Shown: piece after piece, positions 27,822 through 37,217 of the stretch
How positions within the stretch are numbered: position 1 is the first letter of the stretch
How the letters are laid out: every line of letters starts with the position of its first letter
Assembly (NCBI GenBank): GCA_045539515.1
Contig: JAZQFN010000022.1
Location: 1-64,000 of the forward strand
Length of the DNA: 64,000 nt
Direction of reading: 5' to 3'
Source of the DNA: RGIG8748 sp045539515
GTDB taxonomy: Bacteria; Bacillota; Clostridia; UMGS1810
The notes under the pieces: generated by a model
The model's database searches: none
What the model saw: the letters and a program-made list of their open reading frames with translations, nothing else
Told to the model about the DNA's origin: nothing
Position numbers and translations under genes: made by a program

Positions 27822-28248
27822 AGATAACCTTAACTGCCTTTTCTATTTGATTAAAACACTTCACGTAAACATCTTCGCTCTGACCAAAAGGATCATCAAT
27901 ATTACCGTCTTTACCATATGCTTTTTCACAAAGTGAAAAAATCTTATTCTTATACTTCGGAAAAGCAACTTTTAAAACCTGTTTTTGGTCTGAAGTCATG
28001 GTAAGAATTAAATCAGCATCATTTATATCAGTTAAAGAAATCTGTTGAGATAGAAAATCCTCATTAAAATCTATTCCGGCAGCTGCCAAAGCTGATTTGG
28101 ACTTTGGATTTATGGGCTGAGGAAGGAAAACATTTATTCCTCTGGAAAAAGAACTGACATTCTCGTTATTGTTACACAAATGATTAAATGATGCTTCAGC
28201 CATTGGACTTCTGCAGGTGTTTCCGGTGCAAACAAATAAAACCTTCAT
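27799..28248 (-). CDS. Low-molecular-weight phosphatase, probable protein-arginine phosphatase (YwlE-like)
   Basis: A 149-residue LMW-PTP fold protein. The P-loop is CTGNTCRS with nucleophile C7 and R13; the general acid is D119 in IDDPFG. Position 11 is Thr, the residue reported to give YwlE specificity for phospho-arginine over phospho-tyrosine. It stands next to sua5 (ywlC), as in Bacillus. Phospho-arginine marks proteins for ClpCP; the kinase gene mcsB is not in the window. Arginine specificity is inferred from residue 11 and context. Confidence 0.9.
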   Translation of the reverse strand: MKVLFVCTGNTCRSPMAEASFNHLCNNNENVSSFSRGINVFLPQPINPKSKSALAAAGIDFNEDFLSQQISLTDINDADLILTMTSDQKQVLKVAFPKYKNKIFSLCEKAYGKDGNIDDPFGQSEDVYVKCFNQIEKAVKVIYEQNFKY

Positions 28249-28252
28249 AAAT

Positions 28253-29251
28253 TCAAACCTCTGTAATGTTATTCCCTGCTGCTTTAAACAAACGATTTTT
28301 CACAGCGGTACCGATGCCTTGTTCGTCAATAAATTCAGCATATACTTTACTTACACCATATTCATCAAATACTCTAAGGTTATAAAACAGAGTTGATGCA
28401 TATTCTTCCATACACTTTCCTGCAGAAAGGACACACAAAGCGTTGTCATAATCTCCGCCCTTATATGTCATAACCCCACATTGAGAGTCATTTTTAAGTT
28501 TGGAAGAAATATATTTGCGAATATTATCTTTATTACCACATACAACCTCGACTTGTGCTTTGGGTGAATAATGCTTGTATTTCATCCCGGGGCTTTTGGG
28601 TTTGTCTGTGTTTTCAAGTAATCCCTTGTCTAAAGTAGTATCAGGCAGCAATTCTTTTATCATTTCAAGTGTAATTGCGCCGGGTCTGAGAATTACCGGT
28701 GCTTGTCCTGTTAAATCAACAACTGTAGATTCAAGACCGATTTCACAATTACCCGAATCAATAATATAGTCTACTCTACCGTCCATATCGTCTATAACGT
28801 GTCTTATGTTGGTGGGACTTGGACTTCCGGATAAATTAGCAGATGGAGCAGCAATATACTTGCCGCTGAGCTTTATCAATTCTCTTGCAACATAATTTGA
28901 TGGGCAACGCACAGCAACTGTATCAAGGCCGCCGGTTACTCTATAGGGAACGCAATCCTTCTTGGGCAAAATAACAGTGAGAGGGCCCGGCCAAAAACTA
29001 TCAATCAAAAGCAAAGCATCAGAAGAAACATCCCTGGCAAGATTGTAAACATCTTTCTTATCACAAATGTGAATTATCAAAGGGTTATCGCTGGGTCTGC
29101 CTTTTGCTTTATAAATATTATCAATTGCGGCAGTGTTAAATGAATCAGCCCCAAGACCAAAAACAGTTTCTGTCGGAAATACAACTAAACCACCTTCAGC
29201 AATACACTTAGCAGCATCTTTTATATTGTCAATAGAAATAATTTTAGTCAT
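28253..29251 (-). CDS. ywlC: L-threonylcarbamoyladenylate synthase (Sua5/TsaC/YwlC)
   Basis: A 332-residue enzyme making threonylcarbamoyl-AMP from threonine, bicarbonate and ATP, the first step of t6A formation. The YrdC domain occupies about 1-210 (GGLVVFPTETVFGLGADS; later PSANLSGSPSPT), followed by a Pro-rich linker (SPGMKYKHYSP) and a C-terminal Sua5 domain, so it is the long form. The start at 29249-29251 overlaps the prfA stop by 8 bases; a GTG four codons upstream also exists but extends past the family N-terminus. Confidence 0.95.
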   Translation of the reverse strand: MTKIISIDNIKDAAKCIAEGGLVVFPTETVFGLGADSFNTAAIDNIYKAKGRPSDNPLIIHICDKKDVYNLARDVSSDALLLIDSFWPGPLTVILPKKDCVPYRVTGGLDTVAVRCPSNYVARELIKLSGKYIAAPSANLSGSPSPTNIRHVIDDMDGRVDYIIDSGNCEIGLESTVVDLTGQAPVILRPGAITLEMIKELLPDTTLDKGLLENTDKPKSPGMKYKHYSPKAQVEVVCGNKDNIRKYISSKLKNDSQCGVMTYKGGDYDNALCVLSAGKCMEEYASTLFYNLRVFDEYGVSKVYAEFIDEQGIGTAVKNRLFKAAGNNITEV

Positions 29252-30326
29252 TTGAAGAATCACTCATTTTAAGCTTTTCGCTTTGATCAGTAGTAATAAG
29301 CGCATCAATAATCTCATCCAAGTCACCGTTTAAAACGGCATCAAGTTTATGAAGTGTAAGTCCAATACGATGATCGGTAACCCGCCCTTGGGGATAATTA
29401 TACGTGCGGATTCTTTCGCTTCTGTCGCCTGTACCAACCTGGCTTTTTCTCTCAGCGCTTATAGCATCATTTTGTTGTTGGATAAATATATCATAAACTC
29501 TCGAACGAAGTATCTTCATTGCCTTGTCCTTGTTCTTATGCTGTGATTTTTCATCCTGGCAAGAAACAACAACACCGGTTGGAATATGTGTAATTCTTAC
29601 AGCAGAATCGGTAGTGTTAACACATTGTCCTCCGGGGCCTCCGGCTCTGAATACATCAATACGCAAATCATTCTGGTTAATTTCAACTTCGACTTCTTCA
29701 ACTTCAGGGAGAACAGCAACCGTAACTGTAGAAGTATGTATTCTGCCTCCGGATTCGGTAGAAGGTATTCTTTGTACTCTGTGAACACCGCTTTCAAACT
29801 TAAGTCGACTGTAGGCACCGCTTCCATTGATTGCAAAAGAAACTTCCTTGTAGCCTCCTATATCTGTAGGGCTTTCGGAAAGAATTTCAACCTTCCAACG
29901 ACAAGTTTCAGCATACATAGAATACATTCTAAGCAAATCAGCCGCAAACAAAGCTGCTTCATCACCTCCGGCACCGCCGCGAATTTCAACGATAACATTC
30001 TTTTCGTCGTTGGGATCTTTTGGGAGCAGGAGAATTTTCAACTCTTCGCTTACTGTACGGATTTTATCGTTGCTATCAGAGATTTCCTCCTCAACAAGCT
30101 CCTTTTCATCTTTATCAAGTTCGCCGGAATAGAGCATTTCTTTTGCTTCTTCAATGTTTTCAACTAATGCCTTATATTCTTTGTATTTATTGACAATCGG
30201 AGTAATATCGCTATGTTCTTTGCAATACTTTCTCCATTGTTCCTGGTTGGCAATAACATTAGGGTCGCTTATTTTAGTTTCAAGATCATTAAATCTATCC
30301 TCAATAAATGACAATTTATCAAACAT
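29244..30326 (-). CDS. prfA: Peptide chain release factor 1
   Basis: A 360-residue release factor reading UAA and UAG. The recognition tripeptide region reads PST (188-190) in RIPSTESGGRIHTS, and the GGQ motif is at 232-234. SD GAGGTGA is 3-4 bases before the ATG. It is the first gene of the prfA-sua5-ywlE-rimI-tsaD-SLH run. A -10-like TATACT preceded by TGA (30375-30380) and an overlapping 10-bp palindrome lie upstream. prmC, often next to prfA, is absent here. Confidence 0.98.
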   Translation of the reverse strand: MFDKLSFIEDRFNDLETKISDPNVIANQEQWRKYCKEHSDITPIVNKYKEYKALVENIEEAKEMLYSGELDKDEKELVEEEISDSNDKIRTVSEELKILLLPKDPNDEKNVIVEIRGGAGGDEAALFAADLLRMYSMYAETCRWKVEILSESPTDIGGYKEVSFAINGSGAYSRLKFESGVHRVQRIPSTESGGRIHTSTVTVAVLPEVEEVEVEINQNDLRIDVFRAGGPGGQCVNTTDSAVRITHIPTGVVVSCQDEKSQHKNKDKAMKILRSRVYDIFIQQQNDAISAERKSQVGTGDRSERIRTYNYPQGRVTDHRIGLTLHKLDAVLNGDLDEIIDALITTDQSEKLKMSDSSND

Positions 30327-30443
30327 TCTGTCACCTCATATGTTGTGTGTAACAAACAAAATATATCTGTATACAGTATATCATACTAAATAACAAAAAT
30401 AAAGACTTTTTTTTAATTGTTATATTTATGTAATAAATATAAA

Positions 30444-32504
30444 TCAATTAAATATCTTCATATTGTCAATATCAGAAATGAGTCTTTCAATACGCCTGTG
30501 AAGTTCGTTGTAGGAAGAACGGTCTTTTGGGGACGTTTTTTCAATTTTTTCGGCAACATCTCTGGCTTTCTCAAATATTTGCATATCCGTGAAAAGGTTT
30601 GCCACTTTAAGTTCCGGCAATCCGTGTTGTCTTGTGCCGAAAAATTCTCCGCAACCGCGCATTTGCAGATCATAGGCGGCAACTTTAAACCCGTCGTTGG
30701 TTTTACACATTATGTCCATTCTTTCCTTAGCTTCCTGGCTTTGTGAATCAGTAACAAGTACACAGTAGGATTTCTTCGTGCCTCGTCCTACCCTACCTCT
30801 GAGCTGATGCAATTGAGAAAGTCCGAAACGCTCGGCGTTTTCAACAATAATCAATGTTGCGTTCGGTATATCAATACCAACTTCAATTACTGTTGTGGAA
30901 ACAAGTATATCATATTCTTTCTTTCGGAATGCTTCCATAATTTCATCTTTTTCTTCGTTGCTCATTTTACCGTGGAGGAAGCAAATTCTATATTCCGGGA
31001 AGTATTGTTTTAAATTTTCATATGCTTCTGCTCCGGAAAGAACATCAAGTTTTTCGGAGGTATCAATCAGAGGACAAACTACAAAACATTGAGAACCGGA
31101 TTCAACTATGTTTTTTATAAATCCGTTTATCCTTTGACGCAAACTGTTATTAACTGCATAAGTTTCAATCTTTTGTCTTCCGGTCGGTAAAACATCAATT
31201 ACAGAAATATCAAGATCACCATATACAACAAGAGAAAGCGTACGCGGTATAGGTGTTGCGCTCATTACAAGTATATGGGGATTATTATTGCTTTTAGCAA
31301 GCAAAGCCCTTTGTTTTACACCGAAACGATGCTGTTCATCAGTAATACACAAACCCAGATTTTTAAAATTAACTTTATCCTGAATAAGGGCATGGGTTCC
31401 TATAACAATGTCAAGTTCACCATTTTGTATCTGTTTATAAACTTGTGTCTTATTTGCTGTGGACGATGTTAATAAACCTATGCGAATATCAGTATTCTTA
31501 AAAAAGCCGACAAAAGTTTCATAATGCTGAGCTGCAAGAATTTCAGTAGGTGCCATTACTGCGGTCTGGTAACCGCTTTTAAATACAGCGTAAGAAGCAC
31601 ATGCAGCAACAACGGTTTTTCCGCTTCCGACATCACCTTGCAACAGACGGTTCATAGGAACAGACTTTTTAAAATCTTTACATATATCATTTACAGCCTT
31701 TTTTTGACCATCAGTCAATTCAAACGGCAATGAATTTGCAAAATCTAAAATACATTTATATTCATTCACGCGAACGCTTGTATTTTGATTGGTGATTTGC
31801 CTTGTTTTTTTAATTATCATGCATAAAATAAGTAATTCTTCGAAAGAAAAACGATATTTTGCCCTTGAAAGAATTTCGTAATTGTCTGGAAAATGCATAT
31901 AATAAAGAGCTTTTTCAAGAGGGAGAATGTCGTTGGAAGCTACAATATCTTCAGGCAGAGAATCGGGAATATCTCCAACAATTTCAAAAGCTTGCTTAAC
32001 GGCTGTTTTTAAATCATTTTGAGAAAGACCGGCAGTTGAAGAATATACCGGCATTACTCTGCCAAATTTATTGTTTTCACCATATTGTTCATAATCTTTA
32101 AGTAAAAATTCAATTCCGGATTTATTTACAGAAACAGTACCATATAAAGTAAGCTTCATACCTCTTTTAATTTTTGTTCTGTTAAATGGTGAGGAAAACC
32201 ATTTAACAGACAACTCACCTGTGGAATCCTGAGCACGAAATATATACAGCGACATTTTTGGCTTGATTTTCTTTTCAATAACAGAACTTGCAACAATAAC
32301 ATTAACACAACATACCAGTCCATCTGTCATAGTTGATACAGGGCACATTCTTGTTCTGTCTTCATAGCCTCTGGGAAAAGTATATAATAAATCCCATATA
32401 CTGTATATGCCGATTTTTTCTAAAAGAAGGGCCTTTTTAGGGCCTATTCCCTTTAAAGTTTTAATGCTCATATTTACCTTTTCTGCATATAATTTATGTT
32501 TCAT
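30444..32504 (-). CDS. recG: ATP-dependent DNA helicase RecG
   Basis: A branch-migrating superfamily 2 helicase of about 686 residues. It has an N-terminal wedge domain (after LKGIGPKKA), Walker A GDVGSGKTVVA, the DEQH box ITDEQHRFG, and C-terminal helicase motifs with QLRGRVGRG and the TRG-type tail CGEFFGTRQHG. It remodels stalled replication forks and Holliday junctions. Upstream in-frame starts up to 32555 lie within a hairpin, so I prefer ATG at 32502-32504 (AGGT, 7-base spacing); ATG at 32471 is an alternative. The last gene of the operon starting at 39086. Confidence 0.96.
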   Translation of the reverse strand: MKHKLYAEKVNMSIKTLKGIGPKKALLLEKIGIYSIWDLLYTFPRGYEDRTRMCPVSTMTDGLVCCVNVIVASSVIEKKIKPKMSLYIFRAQDSTGELSVKWFSSPFNRTKIKRGMKLTLYGTVSVNKSGIEFLLKDYEQYGENNKFGRVMPVYSSTAGLSQNDLKTAVKQAFEIVGDIPDSLPEDIVASNDILPLEKALYYMHFPDNYEILSRAKYRFSFEELLILCMIIKKTRQITNQNTSVRVNEYKCILDFANSLPFELTDGQKKAVNDICKDFKKSVPMNRLLQGDVGSGKTVVAACASYAVFKSGYQTAVMAPTEILAAQHYETFVGFFKNTDIRIGLLTSSTANKTQVYKQIQNGELDIVIGTHALIQDKVNFKNLGLCITDEQHRFGVKQRALLAKSNNNPHILVMSATPIPRTLSLVVYGDLDISVIDVLPTGRQKIETYAVNNSLRQRINGFIKNIVESGSQCFVVCPLIDTSEKLDVLSGAEAYENLKQYFPEYRICFLHGKMSNEEKDEIMEAFRKKEYDILVSTTVIEVGIDIPNATLIIVENAERFGLSQLHQLRGRVGRGTKKSYCVLVTDSQSQEAKERMDIMCKTNDGFKVAAYDLQMRGCGEFFGTRQHGLPELKVANLFTDMQIFEKARDVAEKIEKTSPKDRSSYNELHRRIERLISDIDNMKIFN

Positions 32505-32525
32505 AATAATTACCTGTAAAACGAC

Positions 32526-32549
32526 AGGCACAGTATACATACTGTGCCT
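32526..32549 (-). terminator. Hairpin between fakA-like gene and recG
   Basis: An inverted repeat AGGCACAGTAT / ATACTGTGCCT with almost no loop (a 9-bp stem with 6-base loop is realistic), followed on the minus strand by GTCGTTTTAC. It could be a weak terminator or attenuator that lowers recG expression. Confidence 0.45.
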
Positions 32550-32561
32550 AATCATAGAATT

Positions 32562-34199
32562 TTATTCTACTGATATGAAGTAATAGTACACAGGCTGTCC
32601 GCCAAAATGCATATAAACATCACATTCTTTATATCGTTCTTCGACAACGGATTTAATTTCATCCACTTCTTCTTTGTTTGTTTCGCAACCATAAAATAAA
32701 CTGATGACAGAAGAATCCTCATCAACCATTTCGTCAAGAAGGCTTAATACAGACTCTGTATTTGAAGAAGTAACAGAGAAAATTTTATTTTCAAGAATAC
32801 CTAATATATCTCCCGGAGAAATGGACTTATCCTCAACAACGGTATCTCTTACTGCGTAGGTAATCTGCGCACTTTTAACCTCAGATATTACCTCGTTCAT
32901 TTCTTCGAAATTTTCTTCGGGTTCTTTATCTTCGTCAAAAGCAAGAATGCTGCTTAAAGCCTGGACAATACTTTTGGTAGGCATAACATAAACATTCTTT
33001 TCGGCAAGATCCTTCGCCTGTTGAGCAGCCATAATAATATTCTTGTTATTGGGATATACAAAAATATTATCAGCATTAATACAATTGATAGCAGACAAAA
33101 TATCGTCAGTACTGGGATTCATTGTCTGACCACCCTCAATTACAACATCAACACCAAGGTTTTTAAAGGTTTCAACAAGACCATCCCCTGCTGCAACGGA
33201 AACAAAACCATATTTCTTGGGTTCGGACAACGGTTCCTTTGCAACATTTTCGATTTGGGTGTTGTTTCCACCAATTAAATTATTGTGCTGAAGTTTCATG
33301 TTTTCAATTTTTACACTGCTTAATTCACCGTATTTCAAAGCTTCTCCAAGCACGAAATTCGGTTCATTGGTATGGATATGAATTTTAATGATTTCTTCAT
33401 CATCAACAACAACCATACTGTCGCCCTTGGACTCAAGAGAAAATTTAAGTTTGTAAGAATCAACATTTGCAGAGGATTTTTCAATTATACACTCGGTGCA
33501 ATATTTATATTTAAGACCGGAAATATCCACAGAGGCAGCACCGGTTGGAGCAGCAATCTCAGAAACAGAATTTTTCTTAATTACATTACCTGTAATAAGA
33601 AATTCAAGAGCACCTTCACAGATATAGATAAGACCTTGTCCGCCGGAGTCAACAACTCCAGCCTGTTTAAGCTGAGGCAACATTTCCGGAGTTTCGCTTA
33701 AAGCTTTGTTTCCGGCTTCGACAATATCTTTCATAAAAGCAACAACATCGCTATAGTTACGTTGGTATTTTTGGGCAAACTCAGCCATTTTTCTTGCAAC
33801 AGTAAGAATGGTTCCTTCTGTTGGCTTCATTACAGCCTTATATGCGGAATGTGACGCACTCTGAAATGCTTGGGAAAGCATTTCACAATCAATTGAATCA
33901 CATTCTTTCAAAGCCTTATTAACACCGCGCATAAGCTGCGATAAAATAACACCTGAATTTCCTCTGGCACCACGAAGTGCTGAATTTGCAACAAGCTTTG
34001 TCAAACCGGGAATATCATCTTCAACGGCATTTAAGACAGCAGCTTCGCAAGCATCCATAGTCATAGACATATTGGTACCTGTATCGCCATCCGGAACAGG
34101 AAAAACATTCATATTGTCTACTTCTTCTTTATGATTAGCCAGATTAGCAGCGGCAGACAGAATCATACCGCGGTATATATTTGAGTTTATATCATGCAT
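32562..34199 (-). CDS. DAK2/DegV-fused protein, fatty-acid-kinase-like (FakA/YloV)
   Basis: A 545-residue protein. The N-terminal DAK2 (DhaL-like) domain has NVFPVPDGDTGTNM, whose acidic residues bind Mg-ATP, and RGARGNSGVILSQ. The C-terminal half resembles the FakA/YloV extension. In Firmicutes FakA phosphorylates fatty acids bound to FakB (DegV) proteins for phospholipid synthesis. The Asp23-FakA-RecG order is conserved in Firmicutes. The ATG at 34197-34199 is chosen because a GTG four codons upstream overlaps the SD AAGGAG. No fakB is in the window. Confidence 0.92.
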   Translation of the reverse strand: MHDINSNIYRGMILSAAANLANHKEEVDNMNVFPVPDGDTGTNMSMTMDACEAAVLNAVEDDIPGLTKLVANSALRGARGNSGVILSQLMRGVNKALKECDSIDCEMLSQAFQSASHSAYKAVMKPTEGTILTVARKMAEFAQKYQRNYSDVVAFMKDIVEAGNKALSETPEMLPQLKQAGVVDSGGQGLIYICEGALEFLITGNVIKKNSVSEIAAPTGAASVDISGLKYKYCTECIIEKSSANVDSYKLKFSLESKGDSMVVVDDEEIIKIHIHTNEPNFVLGEALKYGELSSVKIENMKLQHNNLIGGNNTQIENVAKEPLSEPKKYGFVSVAAGDGLVETFKNLGVDVVIEGGQTMNPSTDDILSAINCINADNIFVYPNNKNIIMAAQQAKDLAEKNVYVMPTKSIVQALSSILAFDEDKEPEENFEEMNEVISEVKSAQITYAVRDTVVEDKSISPGDILGILENKIFSVTSSNTESVLSLLDEMVDEDSSVISLFYGCETNKEEVDEIKSVVEERYKECDVYMHFGGQPVYYYFISVE

Positions 34200-34214
34200 T
34201 CTGTAATACACTCC

Positions 34215-34577
34215 TTATTCCTGAACTCTGAAGCCTTCCACAAAAACATTGACATTCTGAACCTCAAGTCCGGTAAGCTTGTTAACCTGATATTGAACGT
34301 TATTAATTATACTGTTGCATATTACTGTAATATTAACACCATACTCAACAATAATATGCATATCAATAGTTACTTTTTTATCTTCAACAGTAACTTTTAT
34401 TCCTTTGGAATAATTATCTTTTTTAAGTAAGCTGGCAAGTCCATCAGCTTTTGAACGATGCGCCATTCCAACAACACCGTAGCATTTTGAAGCAGTATAA
34501 CCTGCAATCTTTGCAATAACATCAGACTCAATAACTATTGTACCTTTAGATAAATCGTATAAGGATTCTTTAGCCAT
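34215..34577 (-). CDS. Asp23/Gls24 family envelope stress protein
   Basis: A 120-residue protein with the Asp23 pattern: VIESDVIAKIAGYTASKCYGVVGMA near the N-terminus, then VDIHIIVEYG-like beta strands and a C-terminal VNVFVEGFRV. Members lie under the membrane or act with FakA; the precise function is unknown. Start at ATG 34575-34577 with SD AAAGGA 9 bases before; an upstream TTG extension overlaps the SD. It is 15 bases upstream of the fakA-like gene. Confidence 0.92.
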   Translation of the reverse strand: MAKESLYDLSKGTIVIESDVIAKIAGYTASKCYGVVGMAHRSKADGLASLLKKDNYSKGIKVTVEDKKVTIDMHIIVEYGVNITVICNSIINNVQYQVNKLTGLEVQNVNVFVEGFRVQE

Positions 34578-34596
34578 TTTTTTCATTCCTTTCAAC

Positions 34597-36156
34597 TTAC
34601 ATCATAATAAATTTAATATTAGAGTTTTTTGATAAATATATATATTCATCTTCTTTGCATGTAGCAAAAAAGATTTGTCTTTCCTCAGAAAGAACTGTTA
34701 TATAGTCCATTGCTCTTTTCAGACGCGGTGTGTCCAAAGTGATAAAAACATCATCCAGAAAAATCGGAGCAACGTCATCTTTGAAAAGCAGTTGACACAA
34801 AGCAAATCGCAATGAAAGATATACAAGTTCAATTGTTCCTCTGCTTAAATAAAAAGATGAATTATATCCATTTTGTAAAAAAACAGAAATTGAAAATTTA
34901 TCATCCACAATAACATTATTGTATTTTGCAGAAGAAAGATCGGATAAAATCTCACCTGCTTTTTCAGACAAAGCCGGAGAAAACAAAGTTTTCATCTCAT
35001 TATATGCGTTTTCTAAGCAAAGTAAAGCGAGCCTTAGGGCTTCTAACTCATTTTTGAAAGATTTAATTTTACTTTCAATAATATTTTTTCTTTCGATTAG
35101 CAAATATTCATCTTCATAACGGATAGAATTTATTCGTTCAGCAAGAACTGCCTTATTTACTTCTTCATCTCTTATTTTATCCCTTATTTCCTCTATTTTA
35201 CCATCAAACTGTTTTGTTGTAAAGTATTTTCTTTTTTGCTTTCTTATTTTAAAGAGTATAACACTACTTAAAACGACAAAAAAAGTTAATAATCCAAAAC
35301 TTGCAACAATATTGTATCCAAAAGTAAAACCAACTACAGAAAAAATCAAAAGCAAACAACAGATAATGATTTGCATAGGACTCAAGCCAACGGCTATTTC
35401 TTGCTCTGCACAATCATTTTTATATATTTTCAAGTCATTATTCAGATGTTTAATTTTATTTTCGCAATCGGCAACACGTTTGATAAGTTCGCGTTTCTGT
35501 GCTATTCTTTTATTATTGTCATTAATCTCTTTTTCAGCTTCATAGAGTTCATTTTCCAAAGCGGGAATAATTGCATTTTTTCTTTTATTTGAAACAAGAT
35601 CAGCTATTTGGTTATCGATCTGCCCTTTAACATCAAGATATGAAAGTTCATCAGATCCGGATTCGTAAATGTTTCTAATTTTTGTGTTGATTTCATCAAA
35701 GGAATCTGTTTTTAATGTAGCAGAAAGCCCCGACATATATGCAGATCCGGCAAAAGTTTCAGGACCAACACCAAAATAATACTCACCGGGAGATGCCAAA
35801 ACAGCAGAATCTTTAATTTCCTCACCTGTTGTGGTACAGTGCAAAGATAATTTTGTTTTTCCATCGGCAAAAGTTCTGTATATAAAATATTCTAAACCTT
35901 TTGACACAAAACGAACAGAACCCTCCATTTTGCCTTCTGACCATGAGATATATTTATCTTTGAAACTCAAAGAGTTATGGTCTTTCTTATGCTTTATTCC
36001 GTAAAATGCAAATAAAACAAAGGACAATAGTGTTGTTTTGCCGCTTTCGTTAGAGCCGTACAATACATTCAAACCATCGTTAAAAGTAAAAGTTTTATCG
36101 GATATACAACCAAAAGATTTTATATATATTTCTTTAATAAACAATTTATTCACCAC
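34597..36156 (-). CDS. SbcC/YhaN-like AAA ATPase with a membrane hairpin
   Basis: A 519-residue SMC/Rad50-like ATPase. The N-terminal half has Walker A GSNESGKTT (about 34-42). A coiled coil (about 195-255) leads into two membrane segments (about 261-280 and 282-302), then a second coiled coil (about 320-390), and the C-terminal half has the signature SRGTIELVYLSLRFA and Walker B APIFLDDVFITLD. It is shorter than YhaN or SbcC and lacks a zinc hook; the membrane hairpin replaces the coil tip. It overlaps its nuclease partner gene by 11 bases. Role in DNA processing at the membrane is inferred. Start uncertain: GTG 36156, or TTG 36144 behind GGTGA. Confidence 0.85.
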   Translation of the reverse strand: MVNKLFIKEIYIKSFGCISDKTFTFNDGLNVLYGSNESGKTTLLSFVLFAFYGIKHKKDHNSLSFKDKYISWSEGKMEGSVRFVSKGLEYFIYRTFADGKTKLSLHCTTTGEEIKDSAVLASPGEYYFGVGPETFAGSAYMSGLSATLKTDSFDEINTKIRNIYESGSDELSYLDVKGQIDNQIADLVSNKRKNAIIPALENELYEAEKEINDNNKRIAQKRELIKRVADCENKIKHLNNDLKIYKNDCAEQEIAVGLSPMQIIICCLLLIFSVVGFTFGYNIVASFGLLTFFVVLSSVILFKIRKQKRKYFTTKQFDGKIEEIRDKIRDEEVNKAVLAERINSIRYEDEYLLIERKNIIESKIKSFKNELEALRLALLCLENAYNEMKTLFSPALSEKAGEILSDLSSAKYNNVIVDDKFSISVFLQNGYNSSFYLSRGTIELVYLSLRFALCQLLFKDDVAPIFLDDVFITLDTPRLKRAMDYITVLSEERQIFFATCKEDEYIYLSKNSNIKFIMM

Positions 36157-37204
36157 ACATTAAGCGAGAAAGAATGTCACAGGCTGCATTATATGCTTCC
36201 CTATCTTTGAAATTAAGGAGTTGCAATGCTGTTTTTCCTCTCAACGAAAATTCATCAGCGTAATCAAGTATAGACACAGCCATTCCGGAATAATCATATA
36301 TTTCCTTATAAAAGCAATTAATTAAATTTTCGTATACGTTAATGGGCGGCTTTGCACACTTTCTTTCTCCTTGTAAAATAATCTTATATAAATAATCCGG
36401 ATTAATTGAGCCATTTATATAATCTATTATTTCCTCGTTGGATTTAAAACCGGTGATGTCAACATAAAACGTATTATATTGGCGGACGGAAATCGGGCAA
36501 AACCTAAGTTCTGTATTGATTTTTGATACAGTACCGTAAATAATTCCGCAATCACCCTCTTCATCAAATCCACCCGGTTCAAAAACCCCGGGGTATGAAT
36601 AGTATGTATTGCCTGCCTTACATATGCCGCTGTGTTTATGAATGTGTCCAAGGGCAACATAGTCTGCATTTGTATGAGCAATCTGAGAAAGGTTCATGGG
36701 ATTGTAATCGGAATTTCCGGATATATCTCCATGAGTAACTATAATATTTATTCTGTCTTGATTATCAACAGAAAAATCATTAAGAAGTGATGTGTAGGAA
36801 TATTCGGAGGAAAAACTTATACCGTATATATCCGTGTTAAACTCATCAAGACATATTTTGTGCATGCTATCATTAAAAACAGTAACATTGTCCGATAATT
36901 TTGATAATAACACATCAATGGTTTCGTTAGAGTAACTGTCGTGATTACCAAGAGCAATGAAGAAACGTTTTTGTTTGTATGAGCCTAAAACAGAAGCAAT
37001 GTATTCAACCGTATCAATACCTGCTCTGCCGTCAAACATATCTCCGGCAATCAATACTATATCAGCATCATAAAACTTATCTAAAACATTTTTGAAATTA
37101 AGAAGCGTTTCGATCTTTCTGGCAGAAGCCATTTCTGCATTCAGATGGGATAACGGCCTGTCAAAATGCATATCGGAAATATGTAATATTTTAACTCCGT
37201 CCAT
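36146..37204 (-). CDS. SbcD/YhaO-like metallophosphoesterase (DNA exonuclease)
   Basis: A 352-residue Mre11-type phosphoesterase. Metal-binding motifs are seen in order: SDMHFD, AGDMFDG, GNHDS, THGD and LGHIHKH. A C-terminal extension of about 100 residues would contact the ATPase. With the overlapping YhaN-like gene it forms a nuclease-ATPase pair comparable to SbcCD. The SD GAGG supports the ATG. It starts 13 bases after metA. Confidence 0.9.
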   Translation of the reverse strand: MDGVKILHISDMHFDRPLSHLNAEMASARKIETLLNFKNVLDKFYDADIVLIAGDMFDGRAGIDTVEYIASVLGSYKQKRFFIALGNHDSYSNETIDVLLSKLSDNVTVFNDSMHKICLDEFNTDIYGISFSSEYSYTSLLNDFSVDNQDRINIIVTHGDISGNSDYNPMNLSQIAHTNADYVALGHIHKHSGICKAGNTYYSYPGVFEPGGFDEEGDCGIIYGTVSKINTELRFCPISVRQYNTFYVDITGFKSNEEIIDYINGSINPDYLYKIILQGERKCAKPPINVYENLINCFYKEIYDYSGMAVSILDYADEFSLRGKTALQLLNFKDREAYNAACDILSRLMCGE

Positions 37205-37217
37205 ATTAATTCCTCAT

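Noticed and set aside
29586..30167. 193-codon open frame on the plus strand
   Set aside because: It is antisense to prfA, whose protein is fully conserved; composition is Phe/Asn-rich, as expected for a shadow.
30411..30449. Terminator hairpin after recG
   Set aside because: An AT-only imperfect stem is present, but on the minus strand it is followed by an A-run, not a T-run.
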